Of a stretch of 36,236 nt of DNA, positions 20,724 to 28,395 are shown piece after piece. The position numbers were made by a program, and so were the translations under genes. The stretch lies in contig JAPSIX010000003.1 of the NCBI GenBank assembly GCA_031178475.1, forward strand, positions 1 through 36,236. The letters run 5' to 3'. The stretch is from Microbacterium sp. Lineage in GTDB: Bacteria; Actinomycetota; Actinomycetes; Actinomycetales; Microbacteriaceae. Below the pieces are notes generated by a model, which saw only the letters and a list, made by a program, of their open reading frames with translations, did no database searches and was not told the DNA's origin. Position 1 is the stretch's first letter; every line of letters begins with the position of its first letter.

Positions 20724-21689
20724 TCATGCTCGCGCGGCGGCGACCGTGGGCGGCACCGCGACCACGGACACGAGAGACGACACGATGTGCGCGGGGTCGA
20801 CGCCCTGCGCCCACGCCTGCGGCGTGAGGGTGAGCCGGTGGGCCAGCACGGGCACGGCGATGCGTTTGATGTCGTCCGGGCGCACGTATTCGCGGCCGTC
20901 GAGGGCCGCGAGCGCACGGCCGAGCAGCACGAGCGACTGCGACCCGCGCGGCGAGGCCCCCACCGCGACACCCTGCGCCGAGCGGGTTGCGGCGGCCAGC
21001 TCGACGCAGTAGCGGGCGATATCCGGATCGACGTGGATGCGTTCGATCGCCGCCTGAAGGTCGAGCAGCTCGGCCTCGGCGATGACGGGCTCGACATGGG
21101 TCCCCTCCCGCTGCCTGCGGACCCGGCCAAGCAGGATGCCGGTCTCGGCGTCCCGATCGGGATAGCCGAGCGAGAGCCGCACCATGAAGCGGTCGAGCTG
21201 TGCTTCGGGCAGGGTGTACGTGCCCTCGTTCTCGATCGGGTTCGCCGTCGCGATCACGTGAAACGGGGCCTGGAGCGGGAAGCTGTTCCCCTCGACCGTC
21301 ACCTGCCGTTCTGCCATCGCCTCGAGCATCGCCGACTGGGTCTTGGGCGTCGTGCGGTTGATCTCGTCGGCGAGCAGCAGGCCGGTGAAGATCGGGCCCG
21401 GCCGGAAGACGAACTCGCCGGTGTCCGGAGCGTACACATACGAACCGGTGACGTCTCCCGGGAGCATGTCCGGCGTGCACTGCAGGCGCCGGAACGACAG
21501 TCCAAGGGCCGCAGCGAGGCTGCGCGCCGCGAGTGTCTTGCCGAGCCCCGGAACGTCCTCGAACAGCACGTGACCGCCGGCGAGGATGGTGGCGAGGGCG
21601 ATCTCGATCGGGCCGTGCATCCCCACCACCGCGGTTGCGACAGCGTCGCGAATGCGGTGACCGGTCTCGGCGATCTCAGTGACTTTCAT
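20724..21689 (-). CDS. MoxR-family AAA+ ATPase
   Basis: A 321-residue ATPase of the MoxR family, chaperone-like enzymes that activate or assemble protein complexes, often with von Willebrand A proteins. Walker A is EDVPGLGKT (residues 45-52), Walker B LLADEINR (105-112), and the sensor region ATANPIENEGTYTLPEAQLDRF, with the lid domain in the C-terminal third. GAGGGGAA precedes the ATG, which overlaps the stop of the preceding membrane gene by four bases. Confidence 0.95.
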   Translation of the reverse strand: MKVTEIAETGHRIRDAVATAVVGMHGPIEIALATILAGGHVLFEDVPGLGKTLAARSLAAALGLSFRRLQCTPDMLPGDVTGSYVYAPDTGEFVFRPGPIFTGLLLADEINRTTPKTQSAMLEAMAERQVTVEGNSFPLQAPFHVIATANPIENEGTYTLPEAQLDRFMVRLSLGYPDRDAETGILLGRVRRQREGTHVEPVIAEAELLDLQAAIERIHVDPDIARYCVELAAATRSAQGVAVGASPRGSQSLVLLGRALAALDGREYVRPDDIKRIAVPVLAHRLTLTPQAWAQGVDPAHIVSSLVSVVAVPPTVAAARA

Positions 21690-22195
21690 CGGTTCCCCTC
21701 GTTGCGGCTGTGCTGTTCGTGGACGGAGGGTTGCGGCGCGCGGATGCCGTGCTGCAGTCGCTCTGCGGCGTCGAGCGCCGCCTCGATGTCGTGCGGAGAG
21801 GTACGGGGTCCGTTCAGCCGGGCCCAGAGTCCGGGCCCGAGGAGGGCTTCGACCTCCGGAGCGTCTTCGTCGGCATCCGGATCCAGTCCGACGTGCTGGA
21901 GTCGCCTGCGCAGGATCGCGACCACCCTGCGGGTCACGATCGCCCCCACCGTGCCGGCCTTGAGGTTGATCGCCCATCCGAGGCGGGACACGTCCGATCC
22001 CTTGTGCTGCAGCGGAGCCTCGTCGTGAGGTGCGTCGTCCTGCGCGCTGTCCGGGGCGGCCTGCCCTACGACGACCACGGCGATCGCCGCGGCCACTGCA
22101 CCCCAAGCCCACGCGAACTCCGCCTGCACACCGAGCAGCAGCAGCACGATGGCTGAGCCGGCGCCGATCGCGGCGAGGCCTGCGAGGCGCTTCAC
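21686..22195 (-). CDS. Small membrane protein of the MoxR operon
   Basis: A 169-residue protein with two N-terminal membrane helices (about 4-22 and 27-44) followed by a cytoplasmic part containing INLKAGTVGAIVTRRVVAILRRRL and an acidic, proline-containing middle. I do not recognise a named domain. Two GTG starts are possible; I prefer the second (22193-22195) because GAGGAGG is then seven bases upstream and the junction becomes a GTGA overlap like the others in this operon. Confidence 0.8.
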   Translation of the reverse strand: MKRLAGLAAIGAGSAIVLLLLGVQAEFAWAWGAVAAAIAVVVVGQAAPDSAQDDAPHDEAPLQHKGSDVSRLGWAINLKAGTVGAIVTRRVVAILRRRLQHVGLDPDADEDAPEVEALLGPGLWARLNGPRTSPHDIEAALDAAERLQHGIRAPQPSVHEQHSRNEGNR

Positions 22196-22944
22196 CGCCA
22201 CCCCTCCTCGATCACGTCGAGCGCGTGTGCCGCGGCGGTCCTGTCCTGCTCCGTGCCGACCCGACCACCGAAGCGGACGGACTCGTAGAGCCGCAGCAGG
22301 TCACGGGTCGCCTCCTCGATGCCGGGGCGCCGCAGAAGGATGCGCAGCGTGAACTCCGCCGGCGTCTCGCTGGCCGCGCGCGGGATGCCGGCATCGGCGG
22401 CCGTCTCCTCGAGGCCGACCCATGCTGCGACGATGGCGTCGCCCGGGTCGGCGCGCTCGCGCACGACGACCCGCGCGGCCGCGATGCCGCGCCGGACGAT
22501 CGGGGCGTCGGGTGCGGCTGCGACGCCTGCCGCCGTGGCCTCGGCGACGTCCACGTCGGCTCCGTCACGTCGGCTGAGCGGCCGATCGCGCCACTGCTGG
22601 ATCAGCGCGCGCACCGCCATCGTGATCAGCAGAGCCGCCGCGCCGGCGACCAGCGCGAGCAGGAGGACCAGCACGATGATCCCCCAGAACGACGTCTCCG
22701 GCTCGGGCGGCGGGGTCGGAGGGGTGGTCGGCGGGGTGGGCTCAGGTCCGGCCGTCCGGTCCGGGAGGTCGACCTCGATGAACGGCGGGTGGAAGCTCGG
22801 CAGACCCTGCATCGATGCGGTGAACATCACGATGAGGAACAGCACCGTCACCGCTCCGAGCAGCATCGGCCGCGAGCGCAGCAGCGACGGATTGCCGGAG
22901 TCCGGCCTCGTGCGCCGCGCGGCGGTCACGGGGTCGGCAGGCAT
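22192..22944 (-). CDS. DUF4129-domain membrane protein
   Basis: A 250-residue protein and first gene of the operon. It has a membrane helix at about 27-45, an extracellular proline-rich linker (PTPPTTPPTPPPEPE), a second helix at about 86-112 and a cytoplasmic C-terminal domain with AWVGLEETAADAGIPR and LLRLYESVRFGG, which is the DUF4129 pattern. This domain is found at the C-terminus of transglutaminase-like membrane proteins next to MoxR/DUF58, but no transglutaminase is present here. A TATGGT box lies six bases before the ATG, suggesting a leaderless operon mRNA. Confidence 0.88.
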   Translation of the reverse strand: MPADPVTAARRTRPDSGNPSLLRSRPMLLGAVTVLFLIVMFTASMQGLPSFHPPFIEVDLPDRTAGPEPTPPTTPPTPPPEPETSFWGIIVLVLLLALVAGAAALLITMAVRALIQQWRDRPLSRRDGADVDVAEATAAGVAAAPDAPIVRRGIAAARVVVRERADPGDAIVAAWVGLEETAADAGIPRAASETPAEFTLRILLRRPGIEEATRDLLRLYESVRFGGRVGTEQDRTAAAHALDVIEEGWR

Positions 22945-22950
22945 GCTGCC

Positions 22951-22956
22951 ACCATA
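22951..22956 (-). promoter_or_regulatory. -10 box of the DUF4129-MoxR operon
   Basis: TATGGT on the minus strand, six bases (GGCAGC) before the ATG. No clear -35. Confidence 0.55.
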
Positions 22957-22995
22957 CGGGAGGCCCGACGGCTGCCGAGTGGTGCCGACCGGGAC

Positions 22996-23004
22996 TGTGG
23001 ATAG
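22996..23004. promoter_or_regulatory. DnaA-box-like 9-mer between divergent genes
   Basis: TGTGGATAG, or CTATCCACA on the minus strand, matches the TTATCCACA consensus at eight of nine positions. It lies in the short region between two divergent promoters. Confidence 0.3.
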
Positions 23005-23044
23005 CCGACCTGCTGGCGTCGGACCCCGGCCCTCGGCGTCGACG

Positions 23045-23050
23045 TAGAGT
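23045..23050 (+). promoter_or_regulatory. -10 box of a leaderless transcript
   Basis: TAGAGT lies seven bases before the GTG at 23058. It overlaps an earlier in-frame GTG at 23049, which supports using the later start. Confidence 0.5.
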
Positions 23051-23057
23051 GAGAGAT

Positions 23058-23303
23058 GTGACCCGCGACCCGAACCGTCCCCCGCTGCGCACCCGGATTC
23101 GGGAGGCCGGTGGTCTGTATGCCTGGTTCAATTCGCGTCTCATCCGGTACGCCGGCCCCGCGTCGGTGGGCCCCTACGAGAAGACGCCTCCGTTGACCGC
23201 CGAGGAGCGCTCAGAGCGCGCTTGCCCGCTGTGCGGCAAGCCCATGAACCAGCATGAGATCGACCGTTCCGGCCCTAAGCCGCTCATGCACTGCCCACGC
23301 TGA
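23058..23303 (+). CDS. Small zinc-ribbon-like protein
   Basis: An 81-residue basic protein. The C-terminal third contains CPLCGKPMNQHEID and ends in HCPR, so Cys-x2-Cys plus a later His/Cys could bind zinc. The N-terminal part has REAGGLYAWFNSRLIRYAGPA. I recall similar short hypothetical proteins in related actinobacteria but know no function. An in-frame GTG at 23049 would add three residues; the TAGAGT box favours 23058. Confidence 0.75.
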   Translation: MTRDPNRPPLRTRIREAGGLYAWFNSRLIRYAGPASVGPYEKTPPLTAEERSERACPLCGKPMNQHEIDRSGPKPLMHCPR

Positions 23304-23335
23304 CGGCGCGACTTGCACGCGTCGCTGGTGACGCC

Positions 23336-23358
23336 CCGGGCACCTCAGGCGTGCCCGG
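23336..23358. terminator. Possible hairpin between convergent genes
   Basis: CCGGGCA (23336-23342) pairs with TGCCCGG (23352-23358). It overlaps the last codons of uvrB and lies about 35 bases after the small zinc-ribbon gene, so it may end one or both transcripts. Confidence 0.35.
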
Positions 23359-25423
23359 CACGCTCCATCGCCCGCAGTTCCTTCTTGAGGTCCTGCACCT
23401 CGTCGCGCAGCCGGGCGGCGAGTTCGAACTTCAGCTCGGATGCCGCGGCCAGCATCTGATCGGAGAGATCGGCGATTGTCTCCTCGAGCTGCATGGCGCC
23501 CTCAGCGGCGATGCCGTCTCGGCGCAGATTCGGCGTCGGCGACTTGCCCTTGCCGCTCTTCCCGGCCTTGCCGCGGCTGGCGCGCATCTCGGCAGTGTCG
23601 GCCGCCTCGCGTGCCAGCACTTCGGTGATGTCGGCGATCCGCTTGCGCAGCGGCTGCGGGTCAACCCCGTGCGCCTTGTTGTAGGCGATCTGCTTCTCTC
23701 GACGCCGCTCGGTCTCCTCGATCGCTTTCCGCATCGAATCGGTCATGTTGTCGGCGTACATGTGCACCTGGCCGGACACGTTGCGCGCCGCACGGCCGAT
23801 CGTCTGGATCAGGGAGGTGCCCGAGCGCAGGAACCCCTCCTTGTCGGCATCCAGAATCGCGACCAGCGACACTTCGGGCAGGTCGAGTCCCTCACGCAGC
23901 AGGTTGATGCCGACGAGCACGTCGTACACCCCCGCGCGCAGCTCGGTGAGCAGCTCGACACGGCGGAGTGTGTCGACGTCGGAGTGCAGGTATCGCACGC
24001 GGACGCCATGCTCGCTGAGGAAGTCGGTCAGTTCCTCCGCCATCTTCTTGGTCAGGGTCGTGACGAGCACCCGCTCGTCACGCTGGACGCGCAGACGGAT
24101 CTCCTCGAGCAGATCGTCGATCTGTCCCTTCGAGGGCTTGACGACGATCTCGGGGTCGACGAGACCGGTCGGACGGATGATCTGCTCGACGACGCCGTCG
24201 GCGATGCCCATCTCGTACTTGCCCGGTGTGGCCGAGAGGTACACGGTCTGGCCGATGCGGTTCTTGAACTCGTCCCAGCGCAGCGGCCGGTTGTCCATGG
24301 CGCTGGGCAGGCGGAAGCCGTGCTCGACGAGGGTGCGCTTGCGTGAGGCATCCCCTTCGTACATGGCGCCGATCTGCGGGACCGTCACGTGCGACTCGTC
24401 GATGACCATCAGGAAGTCGTCCGGGAAGAAGTCCAGCAGGGTGTGGGGCGGTTCACCCGCCTGACGGCCGTCCATGTGCCGCGAGTAGTTCTCGATCCCC
24501 GAGCAGAACCCGAGCTGCTGCAGCATCTCGATGTCGAAGGTGGTGCGCATGCGAAGCCGCTGGGCTTCGAGAAGCTTGCCCTGGCGTTCCAGCTCAGCAA
24601 GTCGTTCGGCGAGCTCGTGCTCGATGGTGCCGATCGCGCGCTGGATGACGTCGGTTCCGGCGACGTAGTGGGATGCCGGGAAGATCGGCACCGAGTCGAG
24701 CTTGGCGATCACTTCTCCGGTGAGGGGATGCAGGGAGTACAGCGCCTCGATCTCGTCGCCGAACAGCTCGATGCGGATCGCGTGCTCTTCGTACACCGGG
24801 ATGATCTCGATCGTGTCGCCGCGGACGCGGAAGTTGCCGCGTGAGAAGTCGACGTCGTTGCGGTTGTACTGCATCGCGATGAACTGTCGGATGAGAGCAT
24901 CACGGTCGTAGCGCTCGCCGACCTGGAGTGCCACCATCGCGCGCAGGTACTCCTCCGGCGCGCCGAGACCGTAGATGCACGAGACCGTCGACACGACGAC
25001 CACGTCGCGACGCGACAGCAGCGAGTTCGTGGTGGAGTGCCTGAGCCGCTCGACCTCTGCGTTGATCGAGGAGTCCTTCTCGATGAAGGTGTCGGTCTGC
25101 GGGACGTACGCCTCGGGCTGGTAGTAGTCGTAATACGACACGAAGTACTCGACGGCGTTGTGCGGCATGAGCTCACGGAACTCGTTCGCCAGCTGCGCCG
25201 CCAGGGTCTTGTTGTGCGCGAGCACGAGCGTCGGCCGCTGCACCTGCTCGATGAGCCACGCGGTGGTCGCGGATTTTCCCGTGCCGGTGGCGCCCAGCAG
25301 CACGACATCCGTCTCGCCCGCGTTGATGCGCGCGGCGAGCTCGGCGATCGCCTGCGGCTGGTCGCCGGCGGGAGAGTACTCGCTGACGACCTCGAAGGGG
25401 CGGACGCTGCGCGTAGGTTGCAT
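23345..25423 (-). CDS. uvrB: UvrABC system protein B (repair helicase)
   Basis: A 692-residue helicase-like protein that receives DNA from UvrA, verifies damage and recruits UvrC. Walker [12 protein letters not shown] is near residues 44-54, the damage-probing beta-hairpin is [20 protein letters not shown], the DEAD-box equivalent is VIDESH, helicase motif VI is QTIGRAARN, and the C-terminal UVR domain (about 645-685) is present. A TAGGCT box lies six bases before the ATG; the GGAGGG in between is too close to act as a Shine-Dalgarno, so the transcript is probably leaderless. It is separate from uvrA-uvrC. Confidence 0.97.
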   Translation of the reverse strand: MQPTRSVRPFEVVSEYSPAGDQPQAIAELAARINAGETDVVLLGATGTGKSATTAWLIEQVQRPTLVLAHNKTLAAQLANEFRELMPHNAVEYFVSYYDYYQPEAYVPQTDTFIEKDSSINAEVERLRHSTTNSLLSRRDVVVVSTVSCIYGLGAPEEYLRAMVALQVGERYDRDALIRQFIAMQYNRNDVDFSRGNFRVRGDTIEIIPVYEEHAIRIELFGDEIEALYSLHPLTGEVIAKLDSVPIFPASHYVAGTDVIQRAIGTIEHELAERLAELERQGKLLEAQRLRMRTTFDIEMLQQLGFCSGIENYSRHMDGRQAGEPPHTLLDFFPDDFLMVIDESHVTVPQIGAMYEGDASRKRTLVEHGFRLPSAMDNRPLRWDEFKNRIGQTVYLSATPGKYEMGIADGVVEQIIRPTGLVDPEIVVKPSKGQIDDLLEEIRLRVQRDERVLVTTLTKKMAEELTDFLSEHGVRVRYLHSDVDTLRRVELLTELRAGVYDVLVGINLLREGLDLPEVSLVAILDADKEGFLRSGTSLIQTIGRAARNVSGQVHMYADNMTDSMRKAIEETERRREKQIAYNKAHGVDPQPLRKRIADITEVLAREAADTAEMRASRGKAGKSGKGKSPTPNLRRDGIAAEGAMQLEETIADLSDQMLAAASELKFELAARLRDEVQDLKKELRAMERAGHA

Positions 25424-25429
25424 CCCTCC

Positions 25430-25435
25430 AGCCTA
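25430..25435 (-). promoter_or_regulatory. -10 box of a leaderless uvrB transcript
   Basis: TAGGCT on the minus strand, six bases before ATG. No LexA-type palindrome is seen in the divergent region with the DUF4126 gene. Confidence 0.55.
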
Positions 25436-25479
25436 AGAGGGGGTTCGGACATTGAGGGCGGCTACGCGATGCGGCGGCT

Positions 25480-25485
25480 TAGAGT
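25480..25485 (+). promoter_or_regulatory. -10 box of the DUF4126 gene
   Basis: TAGAGT is followed by six bases and the GTG start codon, implying a leaderless mRNA. Confidence 0.55.
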
Positions 25486-25491
25486 GGTGCG

Positions 25492-26103
25492 GTGATCGAG
25501 TTCCTCATCGGATCCAGTCTGGCCGCCTCGGCCGGGCTGAACGCGTGGATGCCGCTGTTCCTGCTCGGCCTCGCGGATCGTCTGATCCCTGGCGTGCAGC
25601 TGCCGGCGGGCTGGTCATGGCTGTCGGGCGATATCGCCCTGTGGATCCTCGGCGCGCTGCTCGTGCTCGAGATCGTGGCCGACAAGATCCCCGCGCTCGA
25701 CTCGGTCAACGACGTCGTGCAGAGCCTTCTCCGACCCGCAGCCGGCGGCATCGCCTTCGGTGCGGGCTCGGGCGCGCAGACCCTGGCGGTGAGCGACCCG
25801 AGTTCGTTCTTCACCGACAACCAGTGGGTGCCGGTGGTGGTCGGAATCGGGATCGCCCTGGTCGTGCACACGGTTAAGGCGACGACCCGAGTCGCGGCGA
25901 ACGCGACGACCGGTGGCCTCGCCGCCCCGGTTCTCAGCACCGTGGAGGACGGCGCGTCGTTCGCGCTGGCAGCGGCCGCCATCATCGTGCCGATCGTGGC
26001 CGCCGTTCTGCTGGTGGGGCTGATCGTCGCCGCAGTCGTCGCCGGGCGTCGCCTGGCGAGACGGCGGCGAGAGCGGAATGCCGCTCAGGGCGCGAGCGCC
26101 TAG
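25492..26103 (+). CDS. DUF4126 family membrane protein
   Basis: A 203-residue integral membrane protein with about five membrane segments. The N-terminal SAGLNAWMPLFLLGLADRL and the middle KIPALDSVNDVVQSLLRPAAGG are typical of the DUF4126 family, whose role is unknown. The C-terminus is a short Arg-rich cytoplasmic tail (GRRLARRRRERN). It converges on coaE with only three bases between the stops and is divergent from uvrB. Confidence 0.88.
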   Translation: MIEFLIGSSLAASAGLNAWMPLFLLGLADRLIPGVQLPAGWSWLSGDIALWILGALLVLEIVADKIPALDSVNDVVQSLLRPAAGGIAFGAGSGAQTLAVSDPSSFFTDNQWVPVVVGIGIALVVHTVKATTRVAANATTGGLAAPVLSTVEDGASFALAAAAIIVPIVAAVLLVGLIVAAVVAGRRLARRRRERNAAQGASA

Positions 26104-26106
26104 CGG

Positions 26107-26706
26107 TCAACCTTTACGGAGCCGTTCCCACAGGGCATCCGTCTGCGCGTGGGTCTCGTCGAGTGAGCCTCCGGTGTCGATCACCACGTCGGCGACCGCG
26201 CGACGCTCGTCGTCGGAGACCTGCGCATCGATCCGCTCGCGCGCGGAGCGCTCGTCGAGGCCGCGCAGCTCGACAAGCCGGCGGCGCCGCACCTCGGCGG
26301 GTGCGTGGGCGACCACGATGAGATCCCACGGGTCGTCGACGCGCGCTTCGACCAACAGGGGCACGTCGTAGACGACCACTGCCGACGGGTCGTCATCGAT
26401 GGCCGCCTCGAAACGTCGCTGGGACTCTGCGCGCACGGCGGGGTGCACGATGGCGTTCAGCCGCGCGAGCTGTTCGGGGTCGCCGAACACTCTGCTCCCG
26501 AGTGCCGCCCTGTCCAGCGCACCGTCCGGCGTGATCACCTCGGTGCCGAAGACCTCGGCGATGCGCTGCAGCACCGCCGAACCCGGCTGCTGCACGTCAC
26601 GCACGATCTGGTCGGCATCGACGACGACCGCTCCGTGCTCGGCGAGTCGTCGTGCGATCGTGGACTTTCCCGACGCTATCCCGCCGGTAAGTGCGATGAG
26701 GGGCAT
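26107..26706 (-). CDS. coaE: Dephospho-CoA kinase
   Basis: A 199-residue kinase that phosphorylates the 3'-hydroxyl of dephospho-CoA, the last step of coenzyme A synthesis. The P-loop GGIASGKST is at residues 8-16, followed by VVDADQIVRD and the lid-associated YDVPLLVE. The start is fixed by MPLIALTGG, the family N-terminus; upstream codons are a frame extension. A CAGGAT box lies six bases before the ATG. In many actinobacteria rpsA precedes coaE directly; here about 5.4 kb of other genes intervene. Confidence 0.95.
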   Translation of the reverse strand: MPLIALTGGIASGKSTIARRLAEHGAVVVDADQIVRDVQQPGSAVLQRIAEVFGTEVITPDGALDRAALGSRVFGDPEQLARLNAIVHPAVRAESQRRFEAAIDDDPSAVVVYDVPLLVEARVDDPWDLIVVAHAPAEVRRRRLVELRGLDERSARERIDAQVSDDERRAVADVVIDTGGSLDETHAQTDALWERLRKG

Positions 26707-26712
26707 ATCACC

Positions 26713-26718
26713 ATCCTG
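26713..26718 (-). promoter_or_regulatory. Possible -10 box of coaE
   Basis: CAGGAT on the minus strand, six bases before the ATG. The first base departs from TANNNT, so this is weaker than the others; GGTGAT between them could also serve as a poor ribosome binding site. Confidence 0.4.
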
Positions 26719-26793
26719 GCACGCGGTCGGCAGGCATTCGGAGATGCGGAGGGGCCATCGCCTTCTCGAAGCCTGACCAGAACGCGCGTGGCG

Positions 26794-26821
26794 CTTGAGC
26801 CTCCCTTGAGGATCGCCTGAG
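26794..26821 (+). promoter_or_regulatory. Three 11-bp-phased direct repeats, probable OmpR-type regulator site
   Basis: CTTGAG at 26794, CTTGAG at 26805 and CCTGAG at 26816 are spaced exactly 11 bases apart, one helical turn. A further weaker CCTGAC starts at 26772, exactly two periods upstream. OmpR/PhoB-family regulators bind tandem half-sites with this period. The repeats cover the -35 region of the promoter whose -10 is at 26832, and the -35 hexamer itself is poor, as expected for an activated promoter. The response regulator encoded at 28463-29221 is the obvious candidate. Confidence 0.65.
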
Positions 26822-26831
26822 GGTCGCTTTC

Positions 26832-26837
26832 TACGCT
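26832..26837 (+). promoter_or_regulatory. -10 box of the TasA-like operon
   Basis: TACGCT, with transcription expected to begin near 26844, just before a large hairpin. The last direct repeat ends ten bases upstream. Confidence 0.5.
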
Positions 26838-26845
26838 GGAGGCAA

Positions 26846-26893
26846 CGTTCGGCAGGACACACCCGAGGGAGTCGGCTCCCGTCCTGCCGAACG
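26846..26893 (+). promoter_or_regulatory. Large hairpin at the mRNA 5' end of the TasA-like operon
   Basis: CGTTCGGCAGGAC (26846-26858) pairs perfectly over 13 bases with GTCCTGCCGAACG (26881-26893). An inner GGGAG/CTCCC stem with loop TCGG (26867-26880) is nested inside. The structure begins within a few bases of the predicted transcription start and leaves the ribosome binding site (AAAGG) free. It may stabilise the mRNA or be regulatory. Confidence 0.7.
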
Positions 26894-26918
26894 ACCTCCC
26901 CACCCTGAAAGGCATGAC

Positions 26919-27491
26919 ATGAACAGCCCGCACACCCGGCCGGAGCCCGGGAGAGTCGACCCCAGTGCCGCCGATGAGCGCGACCGCCACAGCCGTCGTC
27001 GGCCCGTGCTCGCCTTCGCGCTCGCCACAGTCGCTCTCGGCGGCGTCGGCGCGGCGATCACCACCGCGGCATGGACCGACGACGTCTTCTTCTCCGGACA
27101 TGCCGGAGCCGCCGTCTTCACCCTCAAAGGCTCGCTGGACGGCACCACCTTCACCACGTCGAACGACGTGAACGAGATCAACCTCAGCATCCCGTCCGAT
27201 CGGCTCTCGAACCTTCTCCCCGGTCAGACGCGCACGATCGATCTGTGGGTCACGAACGCCGGTTCGGTGAACGCCGCACTGGTCGGGTCAGCGTCCTTCC
27301 GGGAGTCGACGTTCGCCACCGACCCGACCGTCGCCCTCACTGACCTCGCGGCAACCCTGACGCCGGTGTCCACGAGCGGCGCCACCGACAAGTTCCAGCT
27401 GACGCTCACGACCCCGCTCGACTGGAGTGTGCTGAACCAGACCGGCTCCGGGCAGATCGTCGTGACGATCACCGGCACCGCGACCGCCTGA
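26919..27491 (+). CDS. TasA/camelysin-like secreted protein with SipW-type signal peptide
   Basis: A 190-residue secreted protein. The N-terminus is long and basic (RDRHSRRR), followed by a hydrophobic segment (about 30-50) and AAWTDDVFFSGHAGAAVF, the pattern of SipW-dependent signal peptides; cleavage is expected around residues 46-51. The mature part is a Thr/Ser-rich beta protein with LPGQTRTIDLWVTNAGSV, like the TasA/CalY family that forms fibres or surface-bound proteins in Bacillus. AAAGG lies six bases before the ATG. It is followed by its probable signal peptidase. Fibre formation here is inference. Confidence 0.82.
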   Translation: MNSPHTRPEPGRVDPSAADERDRHSRRRPVLAFALATVALGGVGAAITTAAWTDDVFFSGHAGAAVFTLKGSLDGTTFTTSNDVNEINLSIPSDRLSNLLPGQTRTIDLWVTNAGSVNAALVGSASFRESTFATDPTVALTDLAATLTPVSTSGATDKFQLTLTTPLDWSVLNQTGSGQIVVTITGTATA

Positions 27492-27538
27492 CGTCGCAGG
27501 ACGATGGGACGCCGCCGAAGCGCCGAGAGGAGATCGCT

Positions 27539-28087
27539 GTGTTGATCCTGCGCCGCGCCGCGCTCAGCGCGCTCTGGTTGCTCGCCGCCGTCGGAGTGCT
27601 CTGCGGACTGATGTGGTGCGCGACCGCCGCCGGTCTCCTGAAGCCGCTGATCGTCGTCTCCGGCTCGATGGAGCCCGAGATCATGACCGGCGACCTGCTG
27701 ATCGACGTCAAGGTCGACACCGGGTCGCTGCAACCCGGCGATGTGGTGAGCCTGAGATCCGATCTCACCCAGGACATCGTCACGCATCGCATCGTAAGCA
27801 TCCGCCAGGTGAGCGACGACGAGTATCGCATCGCCATGAAAGGAGATGTGAACGATGCCTCAGACCCCCTCGACTACGTCGTGGGTGAGACGGTGTGGCA
27901 GCCGACGGCGCGACTGGCTGGGTGGGGACGCATCCTTCAGCGCATCGCGACGCCCGCCGTGGCCGTTCCCCTGGTGGTGGGCATGCTGGGCCTCGTCGGC
28001 CTGGCGACTCTGATTCCTGCCCCGGTGCGACGCCACCGGGGCACGGCCGACGACGCGGCGGAGCCGAAGCAGGACGCGCTCTCGTGA
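27539..28087 (+). CDS. Signal peptidase I, SipW/Sec11 type
   Basis: A 182-residue membrane protease. Membrane helices lie at about 8-30 and 137-160. The nucleophile is Ser43 in VSGSMEPEI; the second catalytic residue is His83 in VTHRIV rather than the lysine of ordinary bacterial signal peptidases, with Asp103 or Asp106 in KGDVNDASDP. This Ser-His form is the archaeal/ER-like class to which Bacillus SipW belongs. AGAGGAGA precedes the GTG start. It lies 47 bases after the TasA-like gene and overlaps the next gene by four bases, so it very likely processes both neighbours. Confidence 0.9.
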   Translation: MLILRRAALSALWLLAAVGVLCGLMWCATAAGLLKPLIVVSGSMEPEIMTGDLLIDVKVDTGSLQPGDVVSLRSDLTQDIVTHRIVSIRQVSDDEYRIAMKGDVNDASDPLDYVVGETVWQPTARLAGWGRILQRIATPAVAVPLVVGMLGLVGLATLIPAPVRRHRGTADDAAEPKQDALS

Positions 28088-28350
28088 GCGCGCGCTTCGA
28101 CTCCGCCGCTGTCGTCCCCTCCGTGGCGGCGGCCCTCGCGGTCGGCACCCTGCTCCTCGGGGCGGCCGCCATCCGGTCGACGCATGCCGGCTGGAACGAC
28201 TCGGTTCTGATCGGCGCGCACGCGACGGCCGCGGTGTGGAGCGTCCTCGCGCTCGCGGGCCTCAGCGAGTCGCCGACCGGCAGCGACCAGGACACGGTGT
28301 CAATGGACGAAACCGCGTCGCTAGACAGGACGGTGTCCGCGGATGAATGA
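28084..28350 (+). CDS. 88-residue stub paralogue of the TasA-like protein
   Basis: The start GTG overlaps the signal peptidase stop (GTGA). After a hydrophobic segment (about 10-31) comes GWNDSVLIGAHATAAVWSV, which aligns with AWTDDVFFSGHAGAAVFTL of the upstream secreted protein: W, D, V, HA and AAV are shared. The beta-rich body of that protein is missing and replaced by a short acidic Ser/Thr tail (SMDETASLDRTVSADE). It could be a minor secreted or anchoring subunit, a regulatory peptide, or a decayed copy. Conserved overlaps on both sides argue that it is translated. The name is my inference. Confidence 0.65.
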   Translation: MSARFDSAAVVPSVAAALAVGTLLLGAAAIRSTHAGWNDSVLIGAHATAAVWSVLALAGLSESPTGSDQDTVSMDETASLDRTVSADE

Positions 28351-28395
28351 GAGCGCCGTCACAGGACGCCCCGGCGAGTCATTCCTGAGGCGGTT

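Noticed and set aside
20723-21130. Upstream extension of the DUF58 frame
   Set aside because: It overlaps moxR and has no membrane or domain signature; the ATG at 20722 follows the moxR stop directly.
26914-26922. ATG-ACA-TGA mini frame just before the TasA-like gene
   Set aside because: Two codons overlapping the real ATG with no evidence of function; the AAAGG spacing fits the ATG at 26919 better.
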